A stretch of 64,000 nt of DNA from Actinomycetota bacterium (lineage in GTDB: Bacteria > Actinomycetota > Acidimicrobiia > Spongiisociales > UBA5794): positions 23,815 to 87,814 of the forward strand of contig JAADIG010000137.1 in the NCBI GenBank assembly GCA_013151445.1, written 5' to 3'. Below the pieces are notes generated by a model. That model searched no databases, was not told where the DNA came from, and saw nothing but the letters and a program-made list of their open reading frames with translations. Made by a program: the position numbers and the translations under genes. Shown piece by piece: positions 1 to 8,282 of this stretch; positions within the stretch are counted from its first letter, which is position 1, and every line of letters begins with the position of its first letter.

Positions 1-1
1 C

Positions 2-502
2 AACGCCAAGGGCCTGGAGTTCCCGGTGGTTTTCATGAGCGGGATGGAGGACGGCGTTTTCCCACACATGCGTGCGCTGGGAGATCCCGCAGAGCTTGAG
101 GAGGAACGCCGCCTCTGTTACGTGGGTATCACCAGAGCCCGCCAACGTCTGTATATGACAGGCGCGTCGAGCAGGAACATGTTCGGCACGAACAACTACA
201 ACTCGCGGAGTCGGTTCTTCACGGAGATCCCCTCACACCTTCTTGAGGAGGCCCGGCGATCGCGGCGTCGGTCGACCTTGGAGGCCGCTCCCGCATCGGG
301 ACGGCGTGCGCTGGTACCAAACGCGGGTGCACTTTCATCGGATGAGATCACGGCCGGGGATCGGGTGCGTCACAAACAATGGGGCGCCGGCGTCGTTCGT
401 GAGGTACGGGGGGTTGGGGACTCCGCCGAGGCCTACGTCGTGTTTGATGCCACCGGTACCAAGCGGCTGTTACTGGCGTGGGCCCCACTCGAAAAGGTAT
501 AG
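2..502 (+). CDS. pcrA: ATP-dependent DNA helicase UvrD/PcrA, C-terminal end (partial)
   Basis: This is the 3' end of a superfamily 1 helicase; the reading frame is open from base 2 and the rest lies upstream. The residues AKGLEF followed by VVFMSGMEDGVFP are helicase motif V/Va, and EEERRLCYVGITRAR is motif VI with its arginine finger. The last ~50 residues (GDRVRHKQWGAGVVREV and on) form the small SH3/Tudor-like tail seen at the C terminus of PcrA, which contacts RNA polymerase in studied species. The enzyme unwinds DNA 3'-5' in repair and in removing stalled complexes. Identification as PcrA rather than another UvrD paralogue rests on that tail and on the nearby sucCD, an arrangement known from Streptomyces. 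Confidence 0.9.
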   Translation, partial: NAKGLEFPVVFMSGMEDGVFPHMRALGDPAELEEERRLCYVGITRARQRLYMTGASSRNMFGTNNYNSRSRFFTEIPSHLLEEARRSRRRSTLEAAPASGRRALVPNAGALSSDEITAGDRVRHKQWGAGVVREVRGVGDSAEAYVVFDATGTKRLLLAWAPLEKV

Positions 503-584
503 CTTGTGACACGCTGCCATCAGTTCTGAGGGGGGCGGTGGCGGGATGGGTAGATCGCTGTGGACGGGCTAACCTCCGTGGGTT

Positions 585-980
585 ATGCCAGCACGTGTTC
601 TTATCGCAAAACCGGGTCTCGACGGTCACGACCGTGGAGCGAAGGTGGTGGCGAGGGCGTTGCGAGACGCCGGCTGCGAGGTGATCTATTCGGGTCTGCA
701 TCAGACACCGGAACAGATCGTTGAAATCGCCATCCAGGAAGACGTAGACGGGATCGGATTATCGGTCCTTTCGGGTGCCCACCTCACGGTGTTCCCCCGA
801 GTCATGGAAATCCTCAAGGAACGAGGAATCGATGACATTGTCGTATTCGGTGGCGGGGTTATCCCCGACCAGGACATCGAGACCCTTAAGCAGGCTGGCC
901 TGGCTGAGATCTTTACCCCCGGGACATCGTTGCACGATATTGCCGAGTGGGTCCGTAACAACCTTCACAATGACGAATGA
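585..980 (+). CDS. Stand-alone cobalamin-binding subunit (methylmalonyl-CoA mutase C-terminal domain)
   Basis: A 131-residue B12-binding domain with the base-off/His-on signature DGHDRG (D13, H15, G18), where His15 would be the lower axial cobalt ligand, and the later FGGGVIP glycine loop. Proteins of this length are the small subunit of split methylmalonyl-CoA mutases or relatives such as 2-hydroxyisobutyryl-CoA or ethylmalonyl-CoA mutase; the large catalytic subunit is not in the window. It sits 57 bases ahead of sucC, so the likely product succinyl-CoA is the substrate of the next enzyme. There is no clear ribosome binding site; TAACCT lies 9 bases before the ATG, so a near-leaderless mRNA is possible. 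Family is secure; exact acyl-CoA substrate is not. Confidence 0.88.
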   Translation: MPARVLIAKPGLDGHDRGAKVVARALRDAGCEVIYSGLHQTPEQIVEIAIQEDVDGIGLSVLSGAHLTVFPRVMEILKERGIDDIVVFGGGVIPDQDIETLKQAGLAEIFTPGTSLHDIAEWVRNNLHNDE

Positions 981-1037
981 CCAGCATGCCCGCCCGGTAC
1001 GAGACCGTATCAAGCGAGAACGTGCCGAGGAGGCCTC

Positions 1038-2261
1038 TTGAAGATTCATGAGTACCAAGCCAAGGAGCTGATGAAGGCTCGTGGCATTGCCGTCCCAGTG
1101 GGAACGATGGCGACGACCGTCGAAGAGGCGGTCGCCGCGGTGCGCCCACTCATTGAGAGTTCTGGTAATCCCGTGGTTGTCGTGAAGTCGCAGATCCACG
1201 CCGGAGGGCGTGGCAAGGGCCGCTTCAAGGAGCACCCGGATCTCGGTGGCGTAACGGTGGTGCTCGACGGCCTCAAGGGTGGTGTCGAGGCGACCGAGGC
1301 GAAGGTCCGTGAGCTTGCCGACAAGATGCTTGGCGCGACTCTGGTAACGATTCAGACCGGACCCGAGGGCAAACAGGTGAACCGGCTGTACGTGGAGCAG
1401 GGTATCGATATTGCGACCGAATTGTACGTGTCGGTCGTGCTTGACCGGTCCAGTTCCCGCAACATCGTGATGGTGTCTACCGAGGGCGGCACCGAGATCG
1501 AAGAGGTGGCTGCCAACACCCCGGAGAAGATACTCAAAGAGGAGATCACCCCCGGGTTCGGCCTCCTGCCGTTCCAGGCTCGAGCCATTGCCTACGGTCT
1601 TGGTCTCGAAGGAGCGGCGTTCAAGAACGGTGTGAAGTTCATGCACCTGCTCGCCGACGCGGCCGTCGAGCTCGACACGGACATGATCGAGATCAACCCG
1701 CTTGTCGTCACGACCGACGGTGACGTGATGGCGTTGGATGGCAAGATGAGTTTCGAATCGAATGCGCTGTTCCGCCATCCGGATGTCGTGGCGATGCGCG
1801 ACGACTCCGAGGAGGACCCTGCGGAGCTAGAAGCGAGCGGGTATGACCTTTCCTTCATCAAGCTCGATGGATCTATCGGTTGCATGGTGAATGGTGCGGG
1901 GCTTGCGATGGCGACGATGGATATCATCAAGTACGTCGGCGGCGAGCCCGCCAACTTCCTCGATGTCGGTGGCGGTGCAACCGCAGAGAAGGTCACGGCT
2001 GCATTCAAGATCATCACTCGCGATCCCAGCGTCAAAGGCATTTTTGTCAACATCTTTGGCGGCATTATGAAGTGTGACACGATCGCCGAAGGGGTCGTGA
2101 CCGCGGTGAAGGAAGTCGGACTTGAGGTGCCGCTCGTGGTACGTCTTGAGGGCACCAATGTTGAGCTGGGTAAACAGATCATCAATGAATCCGGGTTGAA
2201 CGTGGTGAGTGCCGAAGACATGTTGGATGGCGCAAAGAAGATAGTGGAGTTGACCGAATGA
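1038..2261 (+). CDS. sucC: Succinyl-CoA synthetase beta subunit
   Basis: The ADP/GDP-forming succinate-CoA ligase beta subunit converts succinyl-CoA to succinate with substrate-level phosphorylation in the TCA cycle. The N terminus [16 protein letters not shown] is the classic start of the ATP-grasp domain; [12 protein letters not shown] is the nucleotide-binding stretch, and [15 protein letters not shown] and the LEGTN region near the C terminus belong to the CoA-ligase domain. The 407 residues are slightly longer than the usual ~390. The start is TTG at 1038, chosen because the family begins exactly there; GAGGAGG lies just upstream. It overlaps sucD by four bases (ATGA), so the subunits are translationally coupled. 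Confidence 0.96.
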   Translation: MKIHEYQAKELMKARGIAVPVGTMATTVEEAVAAVRPLIESSGNPVVVVKSQIHAGGRGKGRFKEHPDLGGVTVVLDGLKGGVEATEAKVRELADKMLGATLVTIQTGPEGKQVNRLYVEQGIDIATELYVSVVLDRSSSRNIVMVSTEGGTEIEEVAANTPEKILKEEITPGFGLLPFQARAIAYGLGLEGAAFKNGVKFMHLLADAAVELDTDMIEINPLVVTTDGDVMALDGKMSFESNALFRHPDVVAMRDDSEEDPAELEASGYDLSFIKLDGSIGCMVNGAGLAMATMDIIKYVGGEPANFLDVGGGATAEKVTAAFKIITRDPSVKGIFVNIFGGIMKCDTIAEGVVTAVKEVGLEVPLVVRLEGTNVELGKQIINESGLNVVSAEDMLDGAKKIVELTE

Positions 2262-3184
2262 GTGTGTTGGTCTCGAAAGACACAAAGGTTCTCATCCAGG
2301 GCATGGGGAAGACCGGCCGGTTCCATACTGATAAGGCAATTGCCTACGGCACGCAGATGGTTGGGGCGGTGCATCCGTCACGGGCCGGACAGACGGAGGC
2401 GTTTTCCGGCGAAACCGACCACTCTGGCGTGCAGGGTCGCCCCGACACCTACGCCGCGGACATTCCGATCTTTCGCACGGTCACCGAGGCGATCGACGCC
2501 ACCGGTGCGACCGTTTCGGTTGTGTATGTGCCGCCGCCGTTTGCAGCCGACGCAATCATGGAGGCCGCCGACGCCGGTCTGGAGCTTGTGATTTGTGTGA
2601 CCGAGGGCATCCCAGTCGCCGACATGGTGAACGCCAAACAGTTCCTCGCTGGTACGAACACCCGTCTGGTGGGGCCGAACTGTCCGGGTGTTATCACGCC
2701 GCAGGAGTGCAAGATCGGCATCATGCCGGGGTACATTCACACGCCGGGGAAGATCGGCGTGATTTCGCGCTCGGGCACACTCACTTACGAAGCTGTGTTC
2801 CAACTCACCAACAATGGTCTCGGGCAGACAACTGCCATCGGGATCGGTGGTGACCCGGTGAATGGCACTAACTTTGTTGACTGTCTCGCCCTGTTCAACG
2901 ATGATCCCGATACCGAGGGTGTCATCATGATCGGAGAGATCGGAGGCACCGCGGAAGAGGAAGCCTGCGAGTGGATCAAGGCCAACATGACGAAACCGGT
3001 CGCTGGTTTCATTGCGGGGACAACGGCCCCTCCCGGCAAGCGCATGGGTCACGCCGGTGCAATCATTTCCGGAGGCAAGGGCACGGCCGCTGACAAAATT
3101 TCCGCGATGGAGGCTGCCGGCGTTGTGGTTGCTCCGACACCGACCGACATGGGTGCGGCCATGCTCCAGGCGTTAGATCGCTGA
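2258..3184 (+). CDS. sucD: Succinyl-CoA synthetase alpha subunit
   Basis: The alpha subunit binds CoA and carries the phosphohistidine. The N-terminal Rossmann CoA-binding domain reads [12 protein letters not shown], the middle has [11 protein letters not shown] and [12 protein letters not shown], and the catalytic loop [14 protein letters not shown] near residue 265 holds the histidine that is phosphorylated. The 308 residues are a little longer than the typical 290 because of the N-terminal half. It overlaps sucC by ATGA, so the pair forms one operon. No clear terminator follows; the next gene is an independent TetR regulator. Confidence 0.96.
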   Translation: MSVLVSKDTKVLIQGMGKTGRFHTDKAIAYGTQMVGAVHPSRAGQTEAFSGETDHSGVQGRPDTYAADIPIFRTVTEAIDATGATVSVVYVPPPFAADAIMEAADAGLELVICVTEGIPVADMVNAKQFLAGTNTRLVGPNCPGVITPQECKIGIMPGYIHTPGKIGVISRSGTLTYEAVFQLTNNGLGQTTAIGIGGDPVNGTNFVDCLALFNDDPDTEGVIMIGEIGGTAEEEACEWIKANMTKPVAGFIAGTTAPPGKRMGHAGAIISGGKGTAADKISAMEAAGVVVAPTPTDMGAAMLQALDR

Positions 3185-3235
3185 GTCTCGTTTCGGCACC
3201 GTCGACCGATGACCGTGGGGACTGATCGTCACAAC

Positions 3236-3265
3236 TTGACGTTTAGTTGACCGACCATCTAGTAT
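3236..3265 (+). promoter_or_regulatory. Promoter of the TetR gene
   Basis: TTGACG (3236-3241) and TAGTAT (3260-3265) are separated by 18 bases. The -10 box ends 6 bases before the ATG at 3272, so transcription would begin at or next to the start codon. The putative operator fills the spacer. Confidence 0.65.
3244..3261. promoter_or_regulatory. Putative TetR operator, copy 1 (in the tetR promoter)
   Basis: TAGTTGACCGACCATCTA is an imperfect palindrome lying between the -35 and -10 boxes of the regulator gene. The same element on the opposite strand precedes the SDR gene (3920-3937): 14 of 18 positions match, including the outer TAGTTGACCG and TCTA. Occupancy here would block the polymerase, giving autorepression. 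Confidence 0.6.
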
Positions 3266-3271
3266 GCCCGC

Positions 3272-3868
3272 ATGGGTAGAACAAGTGACGCCAAGGAACG
3301 CCTCCTGAGAACCGGAGGTGAGCTGATTCATCAACGTGGTTACTCCGCGGTGAGCATCAGCGATGCTTGCGCCGAAGCGGGTGTCAAGAAGGGCAGCTTC
3401 TATCACTTCTTCCCGTCGAAAGTGGACTTCATGGCGTCCGTCATTGCGGACTATTCGGCGCGTACCGCCACCGCCTACGATGAGGTAGCCCACGGTGACG
3501 CCCCACCGCTGGACCGGCTGGCGTACTACCTCGACGGCATCAAGACCTATCACATCGAGCTGCAGGGTCTCTACGGCAAGGTTGTTGGGTGTCCGATCGG
3601 AAACCTTGCTCTTGAGATGAGCACGCTCGAGGCGGAGCTGCGTACCAGCGTCCGTGACGAGTTATCCGCCAATCGGGCATCCTTTGAGATGTGTGTTAGA
3701 GAAGCCATCGACAGGGGTGACATCCCGGCGATGGATCCCGGTGCGGCCGCAAGGGCGATCCAGGCACAGATTCAGGGAATGGTCATGCAGGCCAAGGTCG
3801 AGGACAATCCGGACGCGCTGGACGGCCTCCGTGCGTCGGTGTTCCAACTTCTTGGTGTTGTCGGGTAA
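3272..3868 (+). CDS. TetR-family transcriptional repressor (YxaF/LmrA-like)
   Basis: A 198-residue TetR regulator. The N-terminal helix-turn-helix is clear: GGELIHQRGYSAVSISDAC, then AGVKKGSFYHFFPSKVDF, the recognition-helix block typical of the family. The C-terminal ligand domain contains GCPIGNLALEMS, usual in YxaF/LmrA-type repressors that control oxidoreductases or efflux. It probably represses itself and the SDR gene that starts 95 bases downstream, since both promoters carry the same palindrome. The start at 3272 has no ribosome binding site but lies 6 bases after the -10 box, so a leaderless transcript is likely. The inducer is unknown. Confidence 0.9.
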   Translation: MGRTSDAKERLLRTGGELIHQRGYSAVSISDACAEAGVKKGSFYHFFPSKVDFMASVIADYSARTATAYDEVAHGDAPPLDRLAYYLDGIKTYHIELQGLYGKVVGCPIGNLALEMSTLEAELRTSVRDELSANRASFEMCVREAIDRGDIPAMDPGAAARAIQAQIQGMVMQAKVEDNPDALDGLRASVFQLLGVVG

Positions 3869-3919
3869 ACCAGGATCATCGGGACCATCAACACCACCCT
3901 CCTTTTTTTTCGAGATCAA

Positions 3920-3937
3920 TAGACAACCGGTCAACTA
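3920..3937. promoter_or_regulatory. Putative TetR operator, copy 2 (upstream of the SDR gene)
   Basis: TAGACAACCGGTCAACTA has half-sites TAGACAACC and TAGTTGACC (on the other strand). It lies 26 bases before the SDR start codon and matches the tetR promoter site, linking the two genes in one small regulon. Confidence 0.6.
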
Positions 3938-3963
3938 AGACCACAATGAGAGGAAAACCAACC

Positions 3964-4713
3964 ATGCAAACTAGGAAGATTTCGGACTCGGTGGCCTTTG
4001 TCACCGGCGCAAACCGAGGAATTGGGCGGGCCATCACCGAAGCACTGCTCGAGCGAGGGGTCCAAAAGGTGTATGCCGCAGTTCGTGACACAGGGACGGT
4101 TGGCGATCTCGTCGGCCGCTATGGCGATCGGGTTGTGCCGCTTGCTCTCGATGTCACCGATGCTGCCCAGGTCGCCGCAACGGCCGCTGTTGCAGGCGAT
4201 ACGACGTTGCTCGTCAACAATGCGGGTGTAGCGCTCGGAGGGGACCTGGTGAGCGGTGATATCGTCGCAAACGCTCGTCAGGAGATGGAGGTGAACTACT
4301 TCGCTCCACTTGAGATCCTGCAGAGCTTCGCCCCAATTCTCAAGACCAACGGTGGGGGTGGAGTCGTGAACATGTCGTCCATCGCCGGTCTGAGCAACTT
4401 TGCCATGCTTGCAACCTACAGCGCCTCGAAGGCAGCCGTTCATTCTCTGACACAGGCGACTCGTGCGTTGCTTGCTGCCCAGAACACGGCCGTCTTCGGC
4501 GTGTACCCGGGTCCCGTCGACACGGACATGGCAAAGGGTATCGATATGGAAAAGACCTCACCACAGCACGTCGCAAATGCGATTCTCGACGGTGTTGAGG
4601 CTGGTACGACCGATATCTATCCCGATCCGTTCGCCGAAGGATTCGGCCAGCAGTTCGAGGATTCTCCGCGCGCCGTCGAAAAGCAGCTCGCTGGGATGGT
4701 CCAGCAGGGCTGA
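3964..4713 (+). CDS. Short-chain dehydrogenase/reductase
   Basis: A classical SDR of 249 residues. The Rossmann cofactor motif TGANRGIG is near residue 16, NNAG is present in the middle, and the catalytic Ser and Tyr-x3-Lys appear as NMSSIAG and YSASK. PGPVDTDM is the usual loop after the active site. An arginine soon after the second beta strand (AAVRDTG) suggests NADPH preference. The start at 3964 is preferred over an in-frame ATG at 3946 because GAGAGG sits 11 bases before it. It is probably repressed by the adjacent TetR protein. Substrate is unknown; such pairs often act on carbonyls or xenobiotics. Confidence 0.88.
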   Translation: MQTRKISDSVAFVTGANRGIGRAITEALLERGVQKVYAAVRDTGTVGDLVGRYGDRVVPLALDVTDAAQVAATAAVAGDTTLLVNNAGVALGGDLVSGDIVANARQEMEVNYFAPLEILQSFAPILKTNGGGGVVNMSSIAGLSNFAMLATYSASKAAVHSLTQATRALLAAQNTAVFGVYPGPVDTDMAKGIDMEKTSPQHVANAILDGVEAGTTDIYPDPFAEGFGQQFEDSPRAVEKQLAGMVQQG

Positions 4714-4834
4714 ACCAGTGGTGTTGTGCGGGCCTCGAACATACCGGGGCTCGCACGACACCGGTTCGCGCCGGTTGTGACAGGTGACTCCAATAGCGGG
4801 TATTCTGCTTGCGTCGTCGAGTGGAGACCTTCGA

Positions 4835-5155
4835 ATGAGCGACCAGCATCAACGAACCTGGACCTTTCTCACGAATCATGCGCGGGTTCTCGTTCTTATT
4901 GCGGAGACACCCGGCATACGACTGCGTGATATTGCTGTCCGGGTTGGGATTACCGAACGAGCATCACAGCGTATTGTCGCGGAACTTGAGGCCGACGGGT
5001 ACCTCTCCCACGAGAAGGTAGGTCGGCGCAACCACTACCACCTCCTGTCGTCGGCTCACCTCCGTCATCCTCTGGAGGACGGGATCGAGGTCGGTCAACT
5101 GCTCGATCTTTTTGTGGACCCGGACCGCTCTGAGTCGCCGCCGGTGACCACCTAA
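4835..5155 (+). CDS. Winged helix-turn-helix regulator (MarR/ArsR-like)
   Basis: A 106-residue single-domain DNA-binding protein. FLTNHARVLVLIAETPGIRL and RDIAVRVGITERASQRIVAE form the helix-turn-helix, and ADGYLSHEKVGRRNHYHLL the beta wing; the rest is a short helical tail. Compact actinobacterial regulators of this type are common and mostly uncharacterised; no cysteine-rich metal site is visible, so metal sensing is not indicated. The start at 4835 is chosen because GTGGAG lies 7 bases upstream; an in-frame ATG at 4784 would add 17 residues unlike the family. The target is unknown; the antiporter 309 bases downstream is a possible candidate. Confidence 0.8.
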   Translation: MSDQHQRTWTFLTNHARVLVLIAETPGIRLRDIAVRVGITERASQRIVAELEADGYLSHEKVGRRNHYHLLSSAHLRHPLEDGIEVGQLLDLFVDPDRSESPPVTT

Positions 5156-5463
5156 CGCCACTCATATTCCACCCGAGCCTGCATCACGACCGATACCGAG
5201 CGATGCATTACCGATTAACAAAGCATGATATCGTTAGCGTCTATTCGACGTAGTCGTTGGTTTCGGCGGCGAATAGCTTGGGAAACCTGTGGTGGGTTGA
5301 CCCGGTTTACGGATAGGTAGCTCGGGCCGTATGGTCCGATTGCTCGATAGGCGGGGCTCGCGGCTTTCGGCGTGCGAGATAGATCACACCCGTTGAGAGG
5401 ATCGTCGTAGGAGCGGCGTGGTCCCTCGGCCGGAACATAGAGGTACATGGCAATCTACGAGGA
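5156..5463. other. Intergenic stretch before the antiporter gene
   Basis: About 308 bases with no supported gene. Short open frames here show no codon bias or recognisable motif. It contains GGGTTGACCC near 5296 and an AGGAG sequence at 5460-5464, but no convincing promoter or terminator was found. Confidence 0.5.
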
Positions 5464-7269
5464 GTGGCACGGCCAGTGTTTGAAGACCCCATCATTCAAC
5501 TAGGCGGGATCGCGGTCCTTGCGTTTGCGGTGACATGGTTCGGTGATCGGATCCGGGTGCCGGTGATTCTGCCGCTACTCGTGACGGGGTTCCTCGTTGG
5601 ACCAGTATTTGGTCTCGTGAACCCCGATGTTCTGATTGGCGATCTGCTCACGCCCGCAGTTTCCATTGCAGTCGGCCTCATTCTCTTCGAGGGTGGGTTG
5701 AGTCTCAAAATGCGCGAGATGGCCGGCCAGCAACGCGTGTTGTGGTTACTAGTGACGGTGGGCATGCTGATCACCTGGGCGGTTGGTGCCGCGACCGTAA
5801 TGGCATTCACGGACCTGCGGCCGGGGCTTGCGGTACTTCTCGGATCGATTCTCGTGGTGTCCGGTCCGACGGTGGTCGGACCTCTTCTCGCTCATGTGCG
5901 CCCCAAGCGCTCGGTCGGTTCGATCCTGAAGTGGGAAAGTATCTTCATTGATCCGATTGGTGCCCTGGTAGCCGTCCTGGCATTCGAGGTATTCCTCGTG
6001 GGTCGTGTCGGTGCCACACCCGTCGAGATCATCAGCCAGGTCGCCCAGTTCATGTTCGCCGGTGTGGCGGTCGGTGGTATTGTCGCCGCCGGGGCGATTC
6101 CTGCGTTACGACGGCACTGGGTGCCCGAACACCTCCTTTCGCTCTTTGGGATAAGCGTTGCGTTGCTCGCCTTCATCGTCGCCGACTCGATTGCGGCCGA
6201 GTCCGGCCTGCTGTCGACGACCGTTGTCGGACTTATCCTCGCCAACCACAAAACGATTCGCACGGAACAGATCGTCCAGTTCTCCGAAGTCGTCAGGGTC
6301 CTGCTGATTGGCGTGTTGTTCATTGTGCTCAGCGCCCGTTTGACGACCGACCAACTTCAGGTCGATCTCGGAGCTGCGGCCGCAATCGTTGCTGCCTTGG
6401 TCCTGGTGGCACGGCCACTTGCTGTGGCTGTATCGACCTGGCGATCGAAACTCTCCTGGCAGGAGAAGGTGTTGCTCGCGGCGGTCGCCCCGCGGGGAAT
6501 CGTTGCGGCCTCCATTGCGTCCGTGTTCGCCCTGGAACTCCAGCATGCCGGGATTCCGGGTGCCGACGAACTTATACCTCTGGTGTTTGCAGTGATCGTC
6601 GCCACCGTCACGATCTATGGCCTCGGAATGGGTCCACTTGCCCGCTGGTTGAAGCTGGCCGAACGCCACCAAGAGGGGGTTCTGGTTCTCGGAGCCGGAA
6701 GAGTGGAGCGGGCGATCGCTGACGCCCTCGCCGATGCGGGTGTCGAGGTTGTTCTCGCAACGACCAACCGTGATGACTATTACGATGCCAGAGCCGCCGG
6801 TCGACGAACCTACTTCGGCAACATCCTCGCTCGCGATGTGGATCTTGAGCTCGACCTGTCGGGAATCGGGAGGCTGCTCGCGCTAACGCCGAATGACGAT
6901 GTCAACACGCTGGCGGCGAGCCGTTATGCAGCGACATTCGGCGGCGGATCGACGTTCCAGCTCGTACCTCGGCGCCGCGACGGGGGAGTTGCCTCAATCC
7001 CCGCTTCCGAATTTGGCGGACGGTTGTTGTTTGGAAGCGAGTGGGACTACAACACCGTTCTCGAGTCCCTGGAGAATGGTGGACAGGTGCTCACTAGCAC
7101 TGTCTCGGATCCGGTCGAGGGTGAGGGTCTTGGTCCTGTCGAGAATGGCACAACACCGCTGTTCGTCGTCAAGTCAGATGGCAAGGTGGTCATCGTCGAA
7201 AGCGGATCAAGTGGGGTCTTGGACGGCCTTGGATCCGGCGATACCGTCATCTCGCTCAGCAACGATTAG
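5464..7269 (+). CDS. Sodium/proton antiporter (CPA1/NhaP type) with C-terminal RCK/TrkA-N domain
   Basis: A 601-residue cation:proton antiporter. The first ~400 residues are strongly hydrophobic with about 12-13 membrane helices, starting near IIQLGGIAVLAFAVTWFG, and include the family's GPTVVGPLL stretch and a conserved WESIFIDPIGA segment carrying the acidic transport residue. Around residue 400 the chain changes to a cytosolic nucleotide-binding fold: GVLVLGAGRVERAIADALAD is the GxGxxG of a TrkA-N/RCK domain. It would exchange Na+ or K+ for H+ at the inner membrane, gated by a ligand. The start is uncertain: GTG at 5464 overlaps AGGAG, whereas GTG at 5476 lies 11 bases after it. Confidence 0.88.
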   Translation: MARPVFEDPIIQLGGIAVLAFAVTWFGDRIRVPVILPLLVTGFLVGPVFGLVNPDVLIGDLLTPAVSIAVGLILFEGGLSLKMREMAGQQRVLWLLVTVGMLITWAVGAATVMAFTDLRPGLAVLLGSILVVSGPTVVGPLLAHVRPKRSVGSILKWESIFIDPIGALVAVLAFEVFLVGRVGATPVEIISQVAQFMFAGVAVGGIVAAGAIPALRRHWVPEHLLSLFGISVALLAFIVADSIAAESGLLSTTVVGLILANHKTIRTEQIVQFSEVVRVLLIGVLFIVLSARLTTDQLQVDLGAAAAIVAALVLVARPLAVAVSTWRSKLSWQEKVLLAAVAPRGIVAASIASVFALELQHAGIPGADELIPLVFAVIVATVTIYGLGMGPLARWLKLAERHQEGVLVLGAGRVERAIADALADAGVEVVLATTNRDDYYDARAAGRRTYFGNILARDVDLELDLSGIGRLLALTPNDDVNTLAASRYAATFGGGSTFQLVPRRRDGGVASIPASEFGGRLLFGSEWDYNTVLESLENGGQVLTSTVSDPVEGEGLGPVENGTTPLFVVKSDGKVVIVESGSSGVLDGLGSGDTVISLSND

Positions 7270-7298
7270 ACCGTCGTGCGGACGCATCGTACGAGCAA

Positions 7299-7310
7299 TA
7301 TGATGTCCGG
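7299..7310 (+). promoter_or_regulatory. -10 box of the HD-domain gene
   Basis: TATGAT (7299-7304) lies exactly 6 bases before the ATG at 7311 and no ribosome binding site is present, the pattern of a leaderless transcript. No clear -35 box is seen. Confidence 0.5.
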
Positions 7311-7868
7311 ATGATGTCCGAAGTAACCCGAGACTCAGTCGACACTGCACACCGCATCGCAGATGAGCTGTTCAGCGTCTACCCGACGGAGTTCGGTGCG
7401 GCGAGGGCCGCTTATCACGGTCATGTGCACAGGGGCATCGATCTTGTCGCCCACCAGATGGATCTTGACGAAGCGACCGGGAAGCTGTTGGGGGTGGCGG
7501 GCTTTTTTCACGATGCGGGGATCTGGCTCGACAACACCTTCGACTATTTAGGTCCGTCGATCCGGCGGGCTCTTGATCATCTGCATGACGTCGATGCGGG
7601 GGGTGAAGATCTGGTGCGGCTGGTTATCTTTGAGCACCATCGGTTGCGGAGGGCGAGGTCCGAGCATCCGCTCGTGGAAGCGTTTCGGCGTGCCGATCTC
7701 ACGGACCTCACCGGCGGCCTTGTTCCGAGTCCCGGGGTGTCGTTTCGGGAGTATCGGCAGATCGGTGGGCGGTACCCGTCTCATGGGTTCCGTTGGAGGC
7801 TCACGGTGATCTTTTTGCGGTGGACGCTGCGGCACCCGCTGCGACCGCTCCCCATGATGAAGTGGTAA
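7311..7868 (+). CDS. HD-domain protein (putative metal-dependent phosphohydrolase)
   Basis: A 185-residue protein with HD-superfamily metal ligands in order: YHGHVHR at residues 35-41, FFHDAGIW with the His-Asp pair at 67-68, and IFEHHRLRR further on, followed by an aspartate in ADLTDLTGG. HD proteins hydrolyse nucleotides or other phosphate esters. The last ~40 residues are arginine- and aromatic-rich and look like an amphipathic tail. It stands alone, with a palindromic element directly after the stop. The start overlaps two consecutive ATG codons (7311, 7314); the first is 6 bases behind a -10 box. The substrate cannot be predicted. Confidence 0.75.
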   Translation: MMSEVTRDSVDTAHRIADELFSVYPTEFGAARAAYHGHVHRGIDLVAHQMDLDEATGKLLGVAGFFHDAGIWLDNTFDYLGPSIRRALDHLHDVDAGGEDLVRLVIFEHHRLRRARSEHPLVEAFRRADLTDLTGGLVPSPGVSFREYRQIGGRYPSHGFRWRLTVIFLRWTLRHPLRPLPMMKW

Positions 7869-7882
7869 CCCCGCCCCCATCT

Positions 7883-7940
7883 CCCCATTTTGGCGTCCCA
7901 CCACCCCATGTTTCGTGCGCAAATGGACGCCAGAATGAGG
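7883..7940. repeat. Intergenic palindromic element, TGGCGTCC family copy 1
   Basis: Arms CCCCATTTTGGCGTCC (7883-7898) and the complement at 7925-7940 agree at 14 of 16 positions around a 26-base loop. The core TGGCGTCC/GGACGCCA recurs at 36305-36360 and 53734-53779. It begins 15 bases after the HD gene stop, so it may act as a terminator, though no T-run follows. Confidence 0.65.
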
Positions 7941-8016
7941 ATGATCGTGCTCGTTGACTTGATCAACTGCGCCGTAGCTGCGTGATCCGCGACTCTCGCC
8001 ACCACACAGAAACTTC

Positions 8017-8041
8017 TTGACATTCCTGTTGACTGGAATGT
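8017..8041. promoter_or_regulatory. Operator-like inverted repeat over a -35 box
   Basis: ACATTCC (8020-8026) and GGAATGT (8035-8041) form a perfect 7-base inverted repeat with an 8-base spacer, overlapping TTGACA at 8017-8022. It lies 50 bases before the small AT-hook gene and probably belongs to its promoter; the -10 box is not clear. Confidence 0.45.
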
Positions 8042-8090
8042 GTACGGTGGCTGCGTGTAGCCAGATGAAACGTTCGGGAGCATCGAAACG

Positions 8091-8282
8091 ATGGAGCATG
8101 CAGGAATAGCAGTACAGGCGGAGCGCCCCCGCGGGCGTCCCGCAAAGAGGTTCATGCCGGGGAGAATCTGTATCGAACCGGAGTGTGTGACCCTCCTCAG
8201 TACGTACAATCCGAACGATATGTGTTTCCGGCACAGTCCGATCCGTTTCCCGCGGACCCGTGGTCGGGTGGATGTAGAGTGA
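8091..8282 (+). CDS. Small AT-hook / zinc-knuckle protein
   Basis: A 63-residue basic protein. RPRGRPAKR at residues 12-20 matches the AT-hook core (GRP flanked by basic residues) that binds the minor groove of AT-rich DNA. Cys27, Cys32, Cys45 and His48 in a C-x4-C-x12-C-x2-H pattern (CIEPECVTLLSTYNPNDMCF then RH) could bind one zinc. Small proteins with a similar Leu-Ser-x-Tyr-Asn core are, to my knowledge, scattered through actinobacteria and uncharacterised. Its TGA overlaps the GTG start of the next gene (GTGA), so the two are probably translationally coupled. No good ribosome binding site precedes the ATG. That it is a gene is supported by the motifs and coupling; a DNA-binding role is inference. 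Confidence 0.6.
   Translation: MEHAGIAVQAERPRGRPAKRFMPGRICIEPECVTLLSTYNPNDMCFRHSPIRFPRTRGRVDVE

Noticed and set aside
759-1778. 339-residue open frame on the minus strand
   Set aside because: Antisense to the B12 subunit and sucC, both unambiguous; no recognisable domain.
7548-8234. 228-residue open frame on the minus strand across the HD gene and spacer
   Set aside because: Composition and position fit a shadow of the HD gene; the small plus-strand gene in the spacer has better motif support.
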